A stretch of DNA of 63,564 bases from Acanthaster planci. Its lineage: Eukaryota > Echinodermata > Asteroidea > Valvatida > Acanthasteridae. Under the pieces are notes generated by a model. It worked only from the letters and a program-made list of their open reading frames with translations. It made no database searches and had not been told where the DNA came from. Positions 1 to 12,100 of the stretch are shown piece after piece (position 1 is the stretch's first letter; each line of letters opens with the position of its first letter). The translations under genes were made by a program, and so were the position numbers. Location of the stretch: contig NW_019091660.1 of NCBI RefSeq assembly GCF_001949145.1, positions 33,082 to 96,645 on the forward strand, in the 5' to 3' direction.

Positions 1-141
1 GCATTGTTGAGTGATTGAAGTCATCATGTTACGACTGGTCTCTTTCACCAAGGCATTTGGCTTGCAGACAGCCTGTTTCCTCTTCTTCGATGTTTGTACA
101 GATGACGTTGACGCTTCACAAATGCTTGAGCTACCTTCACT
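1..141 (-). CDS. NOX5: NOX5 exon 11 (insert continues), cut by window edge
   Basis: This is an open reading frame after a weak acceptor (GACTTATATAG), in phase with exon 10. It encodes SEGSSSICEASTSSVQTSKK... and runs open to the window edge. It is serine/threonine-rich and then lysine-rich, like the preceding insert, with no NADPH motif yet. It rests on splice phase and composition rather than on similarity. Confidence 0.5.
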
Positions 142-3100
142 CTATATAAGTCAAATTAATCACTGAATGAAAGTAGACTTTTTGCATAAAAAAATTAACT
201 TGTTTATCAGTGACTTTTTGACTCTCCAAAGTAAAATTTTATTTAAGTGTTTCATGTTGGATTACTTCGTTAACTAATTTCGCCAAATAACATTTGGCTA
301 GAAGTGTTCAAGGGATCAGTCATTGGGCATAAAATTAATCAGATTTCTTTCACTGACCTCCTGACAGAAATAACGTTTAAATCTCCATTCTGACCTCATT
401 TGTTGTTTCTGCGGCTACTTTTCCAACATGTGCTGACTGGTTTTCATGACGTCGGTCTTCCTTGATCTTGCATAGTTCCTCCAACTCCTCATCAACTTCT
501 GGAATCCTGCGAGGGAGCGAGGTTTTCATCCATTGTACAACGGTTTGAGAATCAACCTCAGCGTTGAAGCTAACTCTGCGGATTTTCATGACAGGCGGTG
601 GTTCTACCTCGTCCGTACTCGTAGGGGAGTAGTCGGTAGCGATCCTCACAACCGTGTCACTAACTTCACTTGCACATGGCTTGTTGGCATCACGTGACCG
701 TGGTGTACCGTTGGAAGTCTTGCAGTCGTCTTTGGGTGACATCTCAAAGCCAGGGTTGATATGCTGACCGGCATCAGACGGCACTTTTCCTGCCATGGGC
801 GGAAGACGGAGGGAAGAATTGACTCGCTGAGACTTCTTAATCGTGATGGACTGCATGTCATCGAAGAAACGGTAGAGACGCTTGGTCCAGTTACCAACAG
901 ACCGAATATGAAGAGACAGAATGTCTACGAAGAAAAGATAACATCTCAGAACTTAACAAAGAAGCATATTGCCGTGAAGGTATACCACACAACATCGTGT
1001 ACGGAGTCCTTGGTATACAGTGACAAATATGAAAATTTTGTTTCATATCGAACTATCATCTCTGATTTTGACATTGCCATTTTATTGTCTGATTTAAACT
1101 CACTCTGCACATGGTCAGGTCGGTGAAGACTGCCTTTTAATATCAGCAACTTTAAATTTATGGATCTGTCAGGAAAGGTCAACCCCTATTTATATTATAT
1201 TTATGGTTGTGTGTTATATACCACTACCTGTGAAAAATATCTAAGAATTGCGATAAGCGTAAAAATTAAACCGGAGCAAACACTGGCATGACATTTACAT
1301 TAAGTCCATCAAAATGTTAGGACTCATTAATCGAAATTTCAGTAATTGCTCAACCGTCGTCTTGATGAAACTGTATACCGCTCTCATCCAATCTCGATCA
1401 GATTGCTCACGCATAGCGTGGGGGCCTTATACACTAAACGATTCTCGTATAGTAGAGCGTGTACAGAACCAGAGTGTTAGATTTATCTGCAGAGATTAGC
1501 ATACAAGCTATACACTCTCGTCAATCATTTAGGCTGGACTGACCTCCGAACTAGATTGATGTTCTTTCGTTCCTTGCTTTTAATTTAACAAAAATTCATT
1601 AGTATTAATTCACTTAAAAAGTTTCATCCAGCCTCAAGAAATGGGCGAAATGCTAACAGTTTTGAACTTGACACACCTTTTTACTTTTGGCTTGTCTTTT
1701 GTATTTACCTTTATTTTTCTTGTGATCGTGTAATTTAACAATTTGTCCCCCTTTTAACCTAAATTGCCTTTTCTTAACGGTTGAACCTTATAGATGAAAT
1801 CTTTTATATAAATTCCCTTATTTTCATAGGCCAACAGAATTATCATGTCTCTTCAATGTTTTCGAAAGGGATTCATGCATTTTGTTTTTTATCACCTTTT
1901 TTTCTTATTCACAAAAACTTTGTCTTATTTTATCTTAGTTATCTCAAATTTTACTCTGTTTTTATTCGGGAAGTGGTCTAGATTCTAACCTACTTGACTT
2001 GATTCATCTCCATTCGATTCCAGTACATAACTCTGACGCTAATCGATTTTACTTTCTTTACATTCAATTTTACTTTATTCTATCAGGTAGAATAGACTGC
2101 TTTCATTTTCTTGTCGATTTGTCTAAACTCTAATTCAATTTTATTCCGTTTCTTGCGGCAGTACTACGGTTGGTATCGATACTGACCTGCCTGTTCCGGA
2201 GCACTGCTAATCGTAAACGGGTGCCACTCGTTCCTCGCTATTTCAGGAATCTTGACAAAAACGTAGTCCCCAGCTTTGTACTTGAAGTTACGCGGCTTGG
2301 TCATGACTAAATGAGTCACCTGAAAAGAAAATACGCAAAAATACGCAGGTCGTTCCAAATACAAATATATAATATACATGCTTCCTGCAAGCTAATAGGT
2401 AGCCTTAATTAGGTGTGATATGATCTTGTACAAGTCACATTATCCCTTTAGACCACCCTGGAGTGTGGATACCTGTAAGGGCAGCGATGGTTATTGTGTT
2501 TGGCTGTTTGTGACTGAAATGGAGCATGGGCCATATTGTTCTGAGGGAGCTGAGACAGTTTTAGTCAGAAATGTTCATTTACTATGAGCCCGATAAGTAG
2601 TGATACTGAATGATAGATAGTGTTAGATAAATTTACGCCGTTGATATTATGTCAAAATACGGTGGCATTTTATGGACGACCATTGAGCTATTATACACAA
2701 GGAGTAAGCGCTTAAAGAGATCAAAAGATCAATGATGGCCACCGCCAGCACTGCACGTGCTGCAAGGACAAAGCAAATTACGCGCCGCTTATGGGCTACA
2801 AGGAACGCTCGGAGTTGCATTTGCAAAGGATTGTGGGTATCGTGCATGCATGTCCATAACATGTTCAACATGGCCGCCATTAGACGGAAACCACTGTCAT
2901 TGGAGACTTAAATTCAGATAACTGTAGTGAATGTTCTGACATTTCAATGATAATGAAAGTCTGGTTACGTCTTAACATTCCCAAAAAGTCGCTCTTAACA
3001 ATAAACAGAATTACCAACTAACACAAATTCTCCCAAAATACGCGACAACAAAACTGAAAGAATGTAGCTGGTCCAGAGGAAATAAAAAACACACAAACAC

Positions 3101-6100
3101 ATGGGAAGATTCATTGTTCTTCCTGTCATTGGCCACAATTGGCCAGGCATGAAACCTCGCCACGTTGTCAAATGCATTCCTGCGGCATGTTTCCACCTTC
3201 TTTAACCATAGGAACCACAAGGATTGCAACTTATGACAAAAATATCGCAGTTCATATTTTGGATATTTCTCTACCGCCAGAACCGCAAAGTGTCACAACC
3301 GACTTTATAAACGTCCGACTTTTGCCAAATAACCACCACCGATTCGGAATTTTCAAGCGCATCTGCGGGGATCACTCGCTGACTCATTAGGACTACTGAA
3401 GAGAACTGCGCATCTTCTTCGTGTAATCTTTTCTACCATTTGTTTACTCCAGTATGCCGCAGCGAAACAGGGCGAGTCTGTGGGTTACGAGCTACCTGGT
3501 GGTGGCGATCACTGTGTATAAAGAATGTCTAGGGTCTTCAACACTAGGGCCGGCAACCGCGCTTTGTCAATGTAGCCAACTGGAGTGGTTAATCGGATTA
3601 CGGTATGAAGGAGCTTCCTTCAAACTCCTTGTGTTTAATAGCTCCATGGGACGACTCACCTAACCACGCACATTGCAAAAAGCCATCCTTACACTCCGTT
3701 GGCAAACAAGATACAAAATACATGTACATAAATGAGTCCCCAGTGTAGACAGGCCAAGACGAAAAAACTCACCCCAGAGGGTAGCAGGTTTGCCTCCTTG
3801 ATGTACGTCTTGCCGTGACGAAGGCGCCGGATGATTTGAAGGTTACTGAACTTCTCAAGAAGAAAGAGGATGAGTGGACAAACAAACCACGCCCAGAACA
3901 CTGGACCGTGTAAGATTAGCAGGAACCAGAAGATAAAGTAGCAGATCTTGTGAGTCCAGTAGAAAATCTGTTGTAATATGGACACCAAAATATGGCTAAA
4001 ATATAAATACCGCGGAGTCATTTTTAACGCCTGATAGACCTCGTAGTATGAAATCGCAATGTGTCATTTTATATTTCCTATTGCTTGTAAATGAGTGATC
4101 TGTCGAACTTATGGACTCTGGCAAAATCAGTGGCAGACTGACCTCAAAATGACCCGATCGCCTGACGTAGCTCAGTGACCCCAAGATGAGAACCAAGAAG
4201 ACGATGTCTAGGATCCAACCTGTGATGAAAGCACTTCCAACAAGCTTGCCCACTCGGAGCCCGACTGGCAGGAGGGTAGGGTCGGTGAATAACAGTTCGA
4301 CTGCCGTGAAATTCTTGTATGTCTCTAAGATCACTATCATAGAACCAATACAAATGTATTCATAGAGGTTTCTCATGTGAACGCTTTGGAAAGACTAGAT
4401 ATCTTCCGTGTGTAGCGCCCTCCAATAGGAACGACCGATTTTAACTTTAATTTTTCACAAGCACTGAGTGTACAGTTTTTATAAATATATACATACATAT
4501 ATACACATTCGCGTCATTTCACATTGAGACTTTTTTGTCAAAGACTTAAGAAAATACACAAAAAATCCAGGATTTCCTGATTAATACAGCATGTAAGGCC
4601 CTTAGATTCACATGGTGACTAACTTGTATTATTTGCTTATGCACAAGTGACTTTTTCGCTTTTATTTTGCAATTCGCTTCTGGGGGGTTCAAATCCTGTA
4701 CAATGCCTAAGTCTATTCTTTAAGTGGGTCCTAACAACAATTTGGCGTGAGAGCCACAAAGCTTCAGCTGGGTACATATTCATAACAAGGTTTTGAACAT
4801 TTACAGGACCTTTCAGGGCAGAAGTGTACCGGCACGCCTGGTTCACTGCCAGGGTTCCAAAATGCACCAGTGTACTTTAAGTCATCAGTACTCACATGCA
4901 TTGCCGACATGACCCAAGGTGTGTGCGAGTGCTAGGATTGCAGCCAGGTACCCGATAAATTTGTGAAACATAATGTTGTCGTCAAAGGGTAGGATTTGCA
5001 TCAGCAAGGTCGACGACCTCAGAAAACTCAGAGTTTTACGAAGCATCATGAGGACGATTATTGCGCAGTTGAAGTTCAAAGCCTGACCACAACCACGAGC
5101 TAAATGGAGAAACAAATGTTGAAAAAAGAAAGAAAAGAGCAAGGTCTTTATATATACAAATTAATATTACGGAACCACTGTCAATCATTTCATTGCAAAA
5201 CATAATGATTGCTGCAAAGTGTCCGATATACAATAGATGGTTTTGATCGTAGGCTGCCAATAGACCTAAACCATAACAACATAACAAAGTGTTACTGCAG
5301 TGCATCGCGGGTGAAAAGGTGGGATAGCAATCAAAGATGGCGGGCACGATTGTCAGTCATGCGAGCCCCGCGCGATTTTAGACGGAGCAAGCATGCTGTC
5401 TCGCAGAGGCTTGAAAAAAAAACAACTATGGCGTTCGTCGTGTGCTTGATACACACAATAACACATGAAAGATGACACGAACCATTATGGAAAATATAGG
5501 CCTTTACAATCTAAGGATCTTTTTGACAAGTTTCCAATGCTTGCTCATGTTGTTTCAGCCATGGCGCACGTGCTGTCGTCCCCAACTTTCACTCACAATG
5601 CACCATGGTAAACGTTGCACTACGTCATTATGTTTTAGGTCTATTTAAAACATTGTTTTACCATCAATTTGATAAAAATAGCAGAGTGTTCAACTTTAAA
5701 ATAATCAGTATCTGAAAACCGAAGTTCAAAAACCGATCATTCAATATTCCTCTGTCCGTTAATATACCATTATTAGCGAAGAGATTATTTCTTATTGGGT
5801 CAAGGGTAGGCCTAGATTAGAAAGAAAAATAGGGATTCAATATGTCAATGTGACAACATTTACCAATCAGGAAACACCAGTTAGCATCAGGGTTAAATGA
5901 ATGGCGGTAGGCGGCCTCTGCAAAGACCACACCAGTCACGAGGATTATGGTCAGAAGTAGTACGATTCGTTGGACATTATTCCGCAAGTAGTTGACCCGT
6001 AACCAGGGTATACCTCTGCAACCTCGTCTCTTGGGTCTCGTGTCTTTGAGCCAAGCTGCTGCACTATATCAGTGTTTGAAAAATATTATCAAAATGCCAA

Positions 6101-9100
6101 GTTAGATGAAAATATAATAATTAGGGATGTTCGGTGTATATAGCTTATAAGTCTGTCGAAAAGACCTTTGATTTTACCCGATGGAGAAATTTTCCAGTAG
6201 ATCTGGGTACCGCTTCAGTGCTGTCATGAACTCATCGAATGAGATGGAGCCATCGCTGTTTTGGTCTGCAGTGTTAAACAGCGTTTCGGTCAGGTGATCT
6301 ACTTTCCGATCACTGAGTTGCAACGAACTCTCCTCCACTCCCGTCTTCAACAGAGCTCGTAACTCGTCTTTTTCGATGGTTCCATTTTCTAGGAGACACA
6401 ACGAGAGTCCACCTTTCAACTGAATAAAGGCCTTTTTTCTATTTGTGCCTACTGCCTGCAATATACTCTTGCCCAAAGAACGTCAATGAGCCGATTCAGT
6501 ATTCAAATAATGCATGCTGAAACTAAAGTGCCCAAACAGCAGCACGCTCGCAATTGCCTGCCCTATCAGCACAGCCATACGCCGACTAATGCGGGGACTA
6601 AAGATGAAGGGAAGAGCAAAATTAGTCATTACTTTTTTCTTTCTTTTGAGGAGTCGACATGCTGTAAAACATATCATTTTTTTAATTAAACTAGACATTT
6701 ATTCTCATAAAGCCTGAAAGTAAAAGGTCACTCAGCGAGCTTCCGGAACCCTTGCGCGGTCTGCCTATGGGGATTTTACATTGGGCCGTCCTATCACGTT
6801 ATATTTTGAAAAAGGCATCTGGACATGGGTAAAAAATGAATTTTCATTAACGCTCTTTCACGTCCGGCGATATCGTACCTAGGTCTCCTTGTTCACGCAC
6901 GTTTGTTTTCACTCGCCGTGCTTTCCTGAAAACGAGATTGTACAACCTTGCAAAGATTTACCTACCTGCAGTCGATGTATTCCAGATTCCGTTGAGTTAA
7001 CATCACGCAGTTGTTGTCAGCAAAGGGTAGACAAAATATTAGAATCTTTCGTAAAAGTAGAACATTGCTTTATGTTTATTACTTTATAAATTATTAAAGT
7101 GTGTAAATATTTTGATTTGTTTTTATTTCGGCGTTTACCCACAGAATACCTTAAAATTTCAAACCGTAAATGTTCATCTACGTACGAAACTGCCGCATTG
7201 CACTGTTCTTCATTTATTTTAGATTTTGTTCTTGTTCACTTTCATGTTCATTTATTTCCACAGTTTTGCATACTTTTGATCTCAATTTTCAAACAAAATA
7301 TTTGACACAAGGGGAAAAGTGTGGATGTACCCACTAAAAGCAAAGCTTATTATTATAGGCCTTAAAATCAATCCATGGTTACTACTAATTAATTACTTTA
7401 CACAAAGACAGACATTAGACAGACGAGACACTTACTCTGTATGTCAGTTAACAAATACCTAAGTTTAAAATAAAACATAAGAATAGTAAAAATGATAAGG
7501 CATTCTGGGAGATTTAAGATATTTAGATTAGGCTAATCGATTCCACAGTCAATAATTACCAATAGTAATCATGCAATGTGATTTTTTTGAAGTTCCGTTT
7601 GAAGATTCGTAAATTTTTCGAGGCTTTCAGATTCTCATTCAAACAGTTCCATAATCTTGCTCCTTCGTATCGGATTTTTTGTTGGCCAAAGATGTACGTA
7701 TTAATGGCAGATGAAAATTTGCACTTTAGCGAGTATAATGAGCATTAACATCAAGATTCCTGGTGAAAAGCCCATTAACTGTAGATGGTACGGAACCAGC
7801 AACAAATTGATATAAGGGATCCCAACTGATGAAAATAAATGTCTTTGACTTTCAACATCTTATGTTTGGAAAAAAGTGGATCAGTAGGAGCATTAAAATC
7901 AGTAAAGTTGATCATTTGAATGCTTCTTTTTTGTAAAAGGAAAAGTCTATTAAGATTACTTAGGGAGCATGCTCCGCACGCAAGAATACCATTACTAAGA
8001 TACGATAATATTAAAGTATTCTAAAGGGAAGTTAAAACTACAGGAGGGATGAAATGTTTGACTCTGTTGATAACTCCTATATTTCTTGCAATACTTTTAC
8101 AAAGGTAATCAATATGTTTGACCCAGGTTGATTTAGAGTCAATATATAATCCTAGAAATTTTACACAATCGACTTTTTCCATGGGTACATTATTTACTTT
8201 AATGTGTGTCAGTCAAAATATTTTGAAGAGTTATAATATATTGACATGCGAGAGAGAAAAACCCCATCATATTTTTATAGGCCTCTTTGCATTGATCACT
8301 TGCTTAGTAATTTGAATAGCTGTCAAAATGAAGGGGGTTATTGGAAATTATCATATTCAAACTCTGGACTATAGCTATTGGATGATGATATAATCTTAAT
8401 TTCTCTGAGCTACAACCTGAAAACCTTGGTTATCTAACGATCCAAAGGGAAACATATTTGCTCGACAAATAGGGCAAAACCAGGTACCATTACCAAGTGA
8501 ATGATACTTATTTAACGAAAGTGAGGTACATTCTAGATGAATCCAACTGTCGAAAGCATTATAAAATATCCCATGTTGATTATTTTTAACTGGCAGAGTC
8601 CAAGACACACAAGGAAGCTCCACTGACATACAAAAGACGAACACGAAGAATGAAAATACTTAACAGGCCAACTGAAGAAATTTTAGTTTAGTTAGTTACA
8701 CGCTACAATAATCAATAATACGGTGATTAAGTATACACTATACAAGGAGGGAATTATCATTATTGCGGACCGGAAAATCAACTCAGATCAATAGGGTGAT
8801 CAATATACGATACTGCCCTGATGTGCTTAACTGGCTTCGGGTGCTGTGTATTTCCTCTCCTGGATGTACATGTCGCCATTACGGAAGACGAGTAGTGACT
8901 AGCGTCATGACGTCTCGCAGAGATGTTTTCTTGGCGACATCGGCAGCTGGGAGGTCAGGTAGAATGAACATTCCAGTGTTTGTCAGAGCTTCCTTGGCAC
9001 CCATCAGTACAGAGTGGCGCTTGGTGCGGTACAAAAATCTGGTAATGATGTGACGGGGCTTGTCTGTTGTTGCTTTTGGGGCCCTGCCTGTGCGGTGGGC

Positions 9101-12100
9101 AGCCTCAATTTCCGCGTCCGGCAAATTGAAATGTTTAGTCAGGATCTTCTTGACCGTATCGTATCCTTCGGGTTTTCTGGGATCCTACCAAACCGTATTA
9201 AACTTCTGGTATGTCGCTCCAATAGTCCGGTGGCCTCCTCAAAGTGTTTGGCTTTCGTCAGGCCTGTATTAATCTGTGTTGTCATTTTGGAAATCCCGTC
9301 AGACATGGATTTATTTTTGCTTTGGACTTCTTCGATGGTCGATGACGAAAACTGGATAGCCTCCTTGATCTTATTGTGCTTGGTTTCCAAGGTTTCGATT
9401 CTTGTCAGCATGTTTTCTCGATTGAAAATGAGAGAGTCCAGCTATTTGTTTAAATTTGCTGCCAGGGATTGTTATTGTGTCATCGTCTATGTCATTTTTT
9501 TCTCTTTCCTCGGAGCATATTTCGCGTCAAACTTGACAGTATATGGATGCAAGAGTTATACTTACAAAAAGGAGGTTCTTTGTTGACTGAAATATAGTTG
9601 GTTTTTTTATAGTTTACTTAGACGTGTCAGCTTATGTTAGCGCCCTCAAAGGTAAGGTTTTCGGGAGTGATGGGTCGATTTTTGGCAGGATATTTCTCTT
9701 TTAGATCAGGGTAGGTTTCAGTTTCTATAAATTGATATACTAGCAAATATTTTTCAAAGCCCTTTTTCCAAGTTGGATTTCTTAATTTTTAAGAAGAAAC
9801 TGAACGAAAAATATTACAAATTCTAAAAACTTTACACGTTATTTTTCCTATCCAAGGGTTCCGGAAGAGCGCCTTCAGGGGTTAACTTTCAGGCTCTATT
9901 CTCTGCATTCCACACGGCGAGTTAAAACAAACAAAAGCAAATATCAAAGTTAAGAAACTCTTTCCTTTGTATCAATGGATCTATCCAACGTTGTTTTCTT
10001 TTTCTGATGAAGGTGGTGGACTTTGTCACCAAAAAACTGGGTCTAAAATAAACGGTTCAGTGTACGCAAAACTATGCTATCAATTTAAAAACAATGATAG
10101 GAATGCTGGTGCCCGTTATCATAATGGTACATAAGTACCACAAGGTAGATGGGATAGTAGAAACATTTCAATGTAACTTTTGTCCGCATACGCAAAATAA
10201 TAAAACTCAAGTCAAGGAGCGTTAGGCTTTCCTGAATATCCTGAACTGTTTGTATCAAAATATTTACAAGTCCACCACGAAAACAGACTGCAGGAAGCAG
10301 ACAAAACACTTCAGTTTGTAAAGAAAGTTGCTACAGTAATCAAGCAGTTACAATGTGTTGCATGGATATTATCAGGTAGTTGTGGCTACCAGGAACGTGC
10401 TTTCATTCTTGCTCTTTGAGGTGACAAATGTCCATTCTTCTGAAGCCGAAACTACCCGCCTACCAATAACGGGATTGAATGTGATTAGCGCAGCCAAAAA
10501 AAATTGGAGCATAAAACGTGCCAGGTTTCTTGTTTGTGGGGAAAATGCTATTGCCAGGTATATTGCCAGTTATTGCACGGTATAGTCCTGCTTACTTTGG
10601 GGGTTTGACGATTCTAATATATAAAAGAGCTCCCAACCAACAAACTGACTTAGTAGGACAAAGATGGAATCGGCTGCTCTTTTCCAGATATAAAAACTTA
10701 CTTTTACGCCACGTTCTTGCAGTCCTTTTTTTTCTTTTTCTTTTTTTTTTATCTTACCGAAACACATTGGAAACTTAAATTCTAGAAAGGTAGCTTGGCC
10801 TTACCGTCTAAGTCGTAGACGTCAAAGAAGAACCGGAGTTTTTCCTCTTTGGTTCCCTTGGTAAGAAGGAAAAGACCGTCCATCATTTCTTGCTGGGAGA
10901 CCGTCCCACTGTGATCGTAGTCGAACATATCAAAGAACCGGTCGGCGAAAAATACCTGCCGTATTCAGACGAACCAAGAAAAAAAGACATCAAAATCTCT
11001 CTCAATTTAATTTCTTTTCAAACAAGCGTAGCAAGCAGAAAAGGGTTTAAACAAAATACTTTTTCGAAGGGGCCCAGGAAAGACGAATTCTGGTCAAATT
11101 ATGATCAGTTCAGATCAAATTAGACTAGATTAAAGGAACAACTAAAACAGACTGGTATTTCATTATTTTCTGCATGTTACATTTTCGGTTGAATGGTTGC
11201 CAAAAGCCAATACAAGGGCTCCGTACAAACTACGTCCAAGCCCAGTAATTTTCTGACTGTCTCATTTTTTTTTTACCCTAAGATCAGAATAAAGAAATTA
11301 AACCGCTTACATTTCGTACTTCCAAAGCATTCTTGAAGCTCTCCCGGTCGATGTCCGTGTCTTTGCCCGCGATGGACGCAAAGCGCGACTCGGCCCACAC
11401 CAACCACTTTGTGTCGGCATCCAAAACATTCCTACGAGGATAAAGAAGAAAGATTAACTAACAGTGGCTAAAAGGCAGTAGTGACGTATTCAGTATCGGT
11501 AACTTGCAATAATTCTGGCTTAATTCTAGTTTTGGTTTTATCTGCCTGCACAATTCAGCCAACAAGTTTATATTACATGTACTAAGATCCTTACACAGTC
11601 TTCTCTTATTCACGTTTGATACTCCAATGATGAAACAAAAGTAGCATATATGAATCTACAACTTTGGAAAATTGTTGATTTATTTCGTTTTAGATTTACC
11701 GATTTTTCAGCAAACATCGAATTTGTTCTTTGCCACTAAAAATGAGTTTATGAGCTTTAAGAAGGTCAGCAGATAAATTTACGAAATGGAGCTAAAAGAG
11801 GCCCATCAGTAGAAATATGTATTCAGGCTTGAACAAATCATTTCGTAAGTACTTATACTTGACCGTATGGTGCATATAGCCACTTCAAATAATAACAAAG
11901 GAACTATGCATCTGATAACGAGTGGTCAAGCGCTGACAGCCTAATTTAAGCTACAACAAAATGTGAAAAGAAGGCTTAAATATTCAGTGTTAGAAAAGAA
12001 AATAATTCTATAAAACAAACAGAAAAGAAAAAACTGATTATCGAACATTTTGAAAATACAAATAAAAAAACATAACATTTTATGTATGCTATATGATATA

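Larger units (their letters stand above)
6389..10804. other. NOX5 intron 3 with nested repeats
   Basis: The largest NOX5 intron, 4.4 kb. It holds two transposon-derived blocks (7556-8644 and 8879-9420) and a diverged inverted repeat pair that flanks them (6711-6754 and 9853-9895). The rest (6760-7550, 9430-9850, 9900-10800) is AT-rich without recognised features. Confidence 0.65.

Noticed and set aside
4686-4696. tRNA gene from GGTTCAAATCC
   Set aside because: No A box at the right distance and no cloverleaf.
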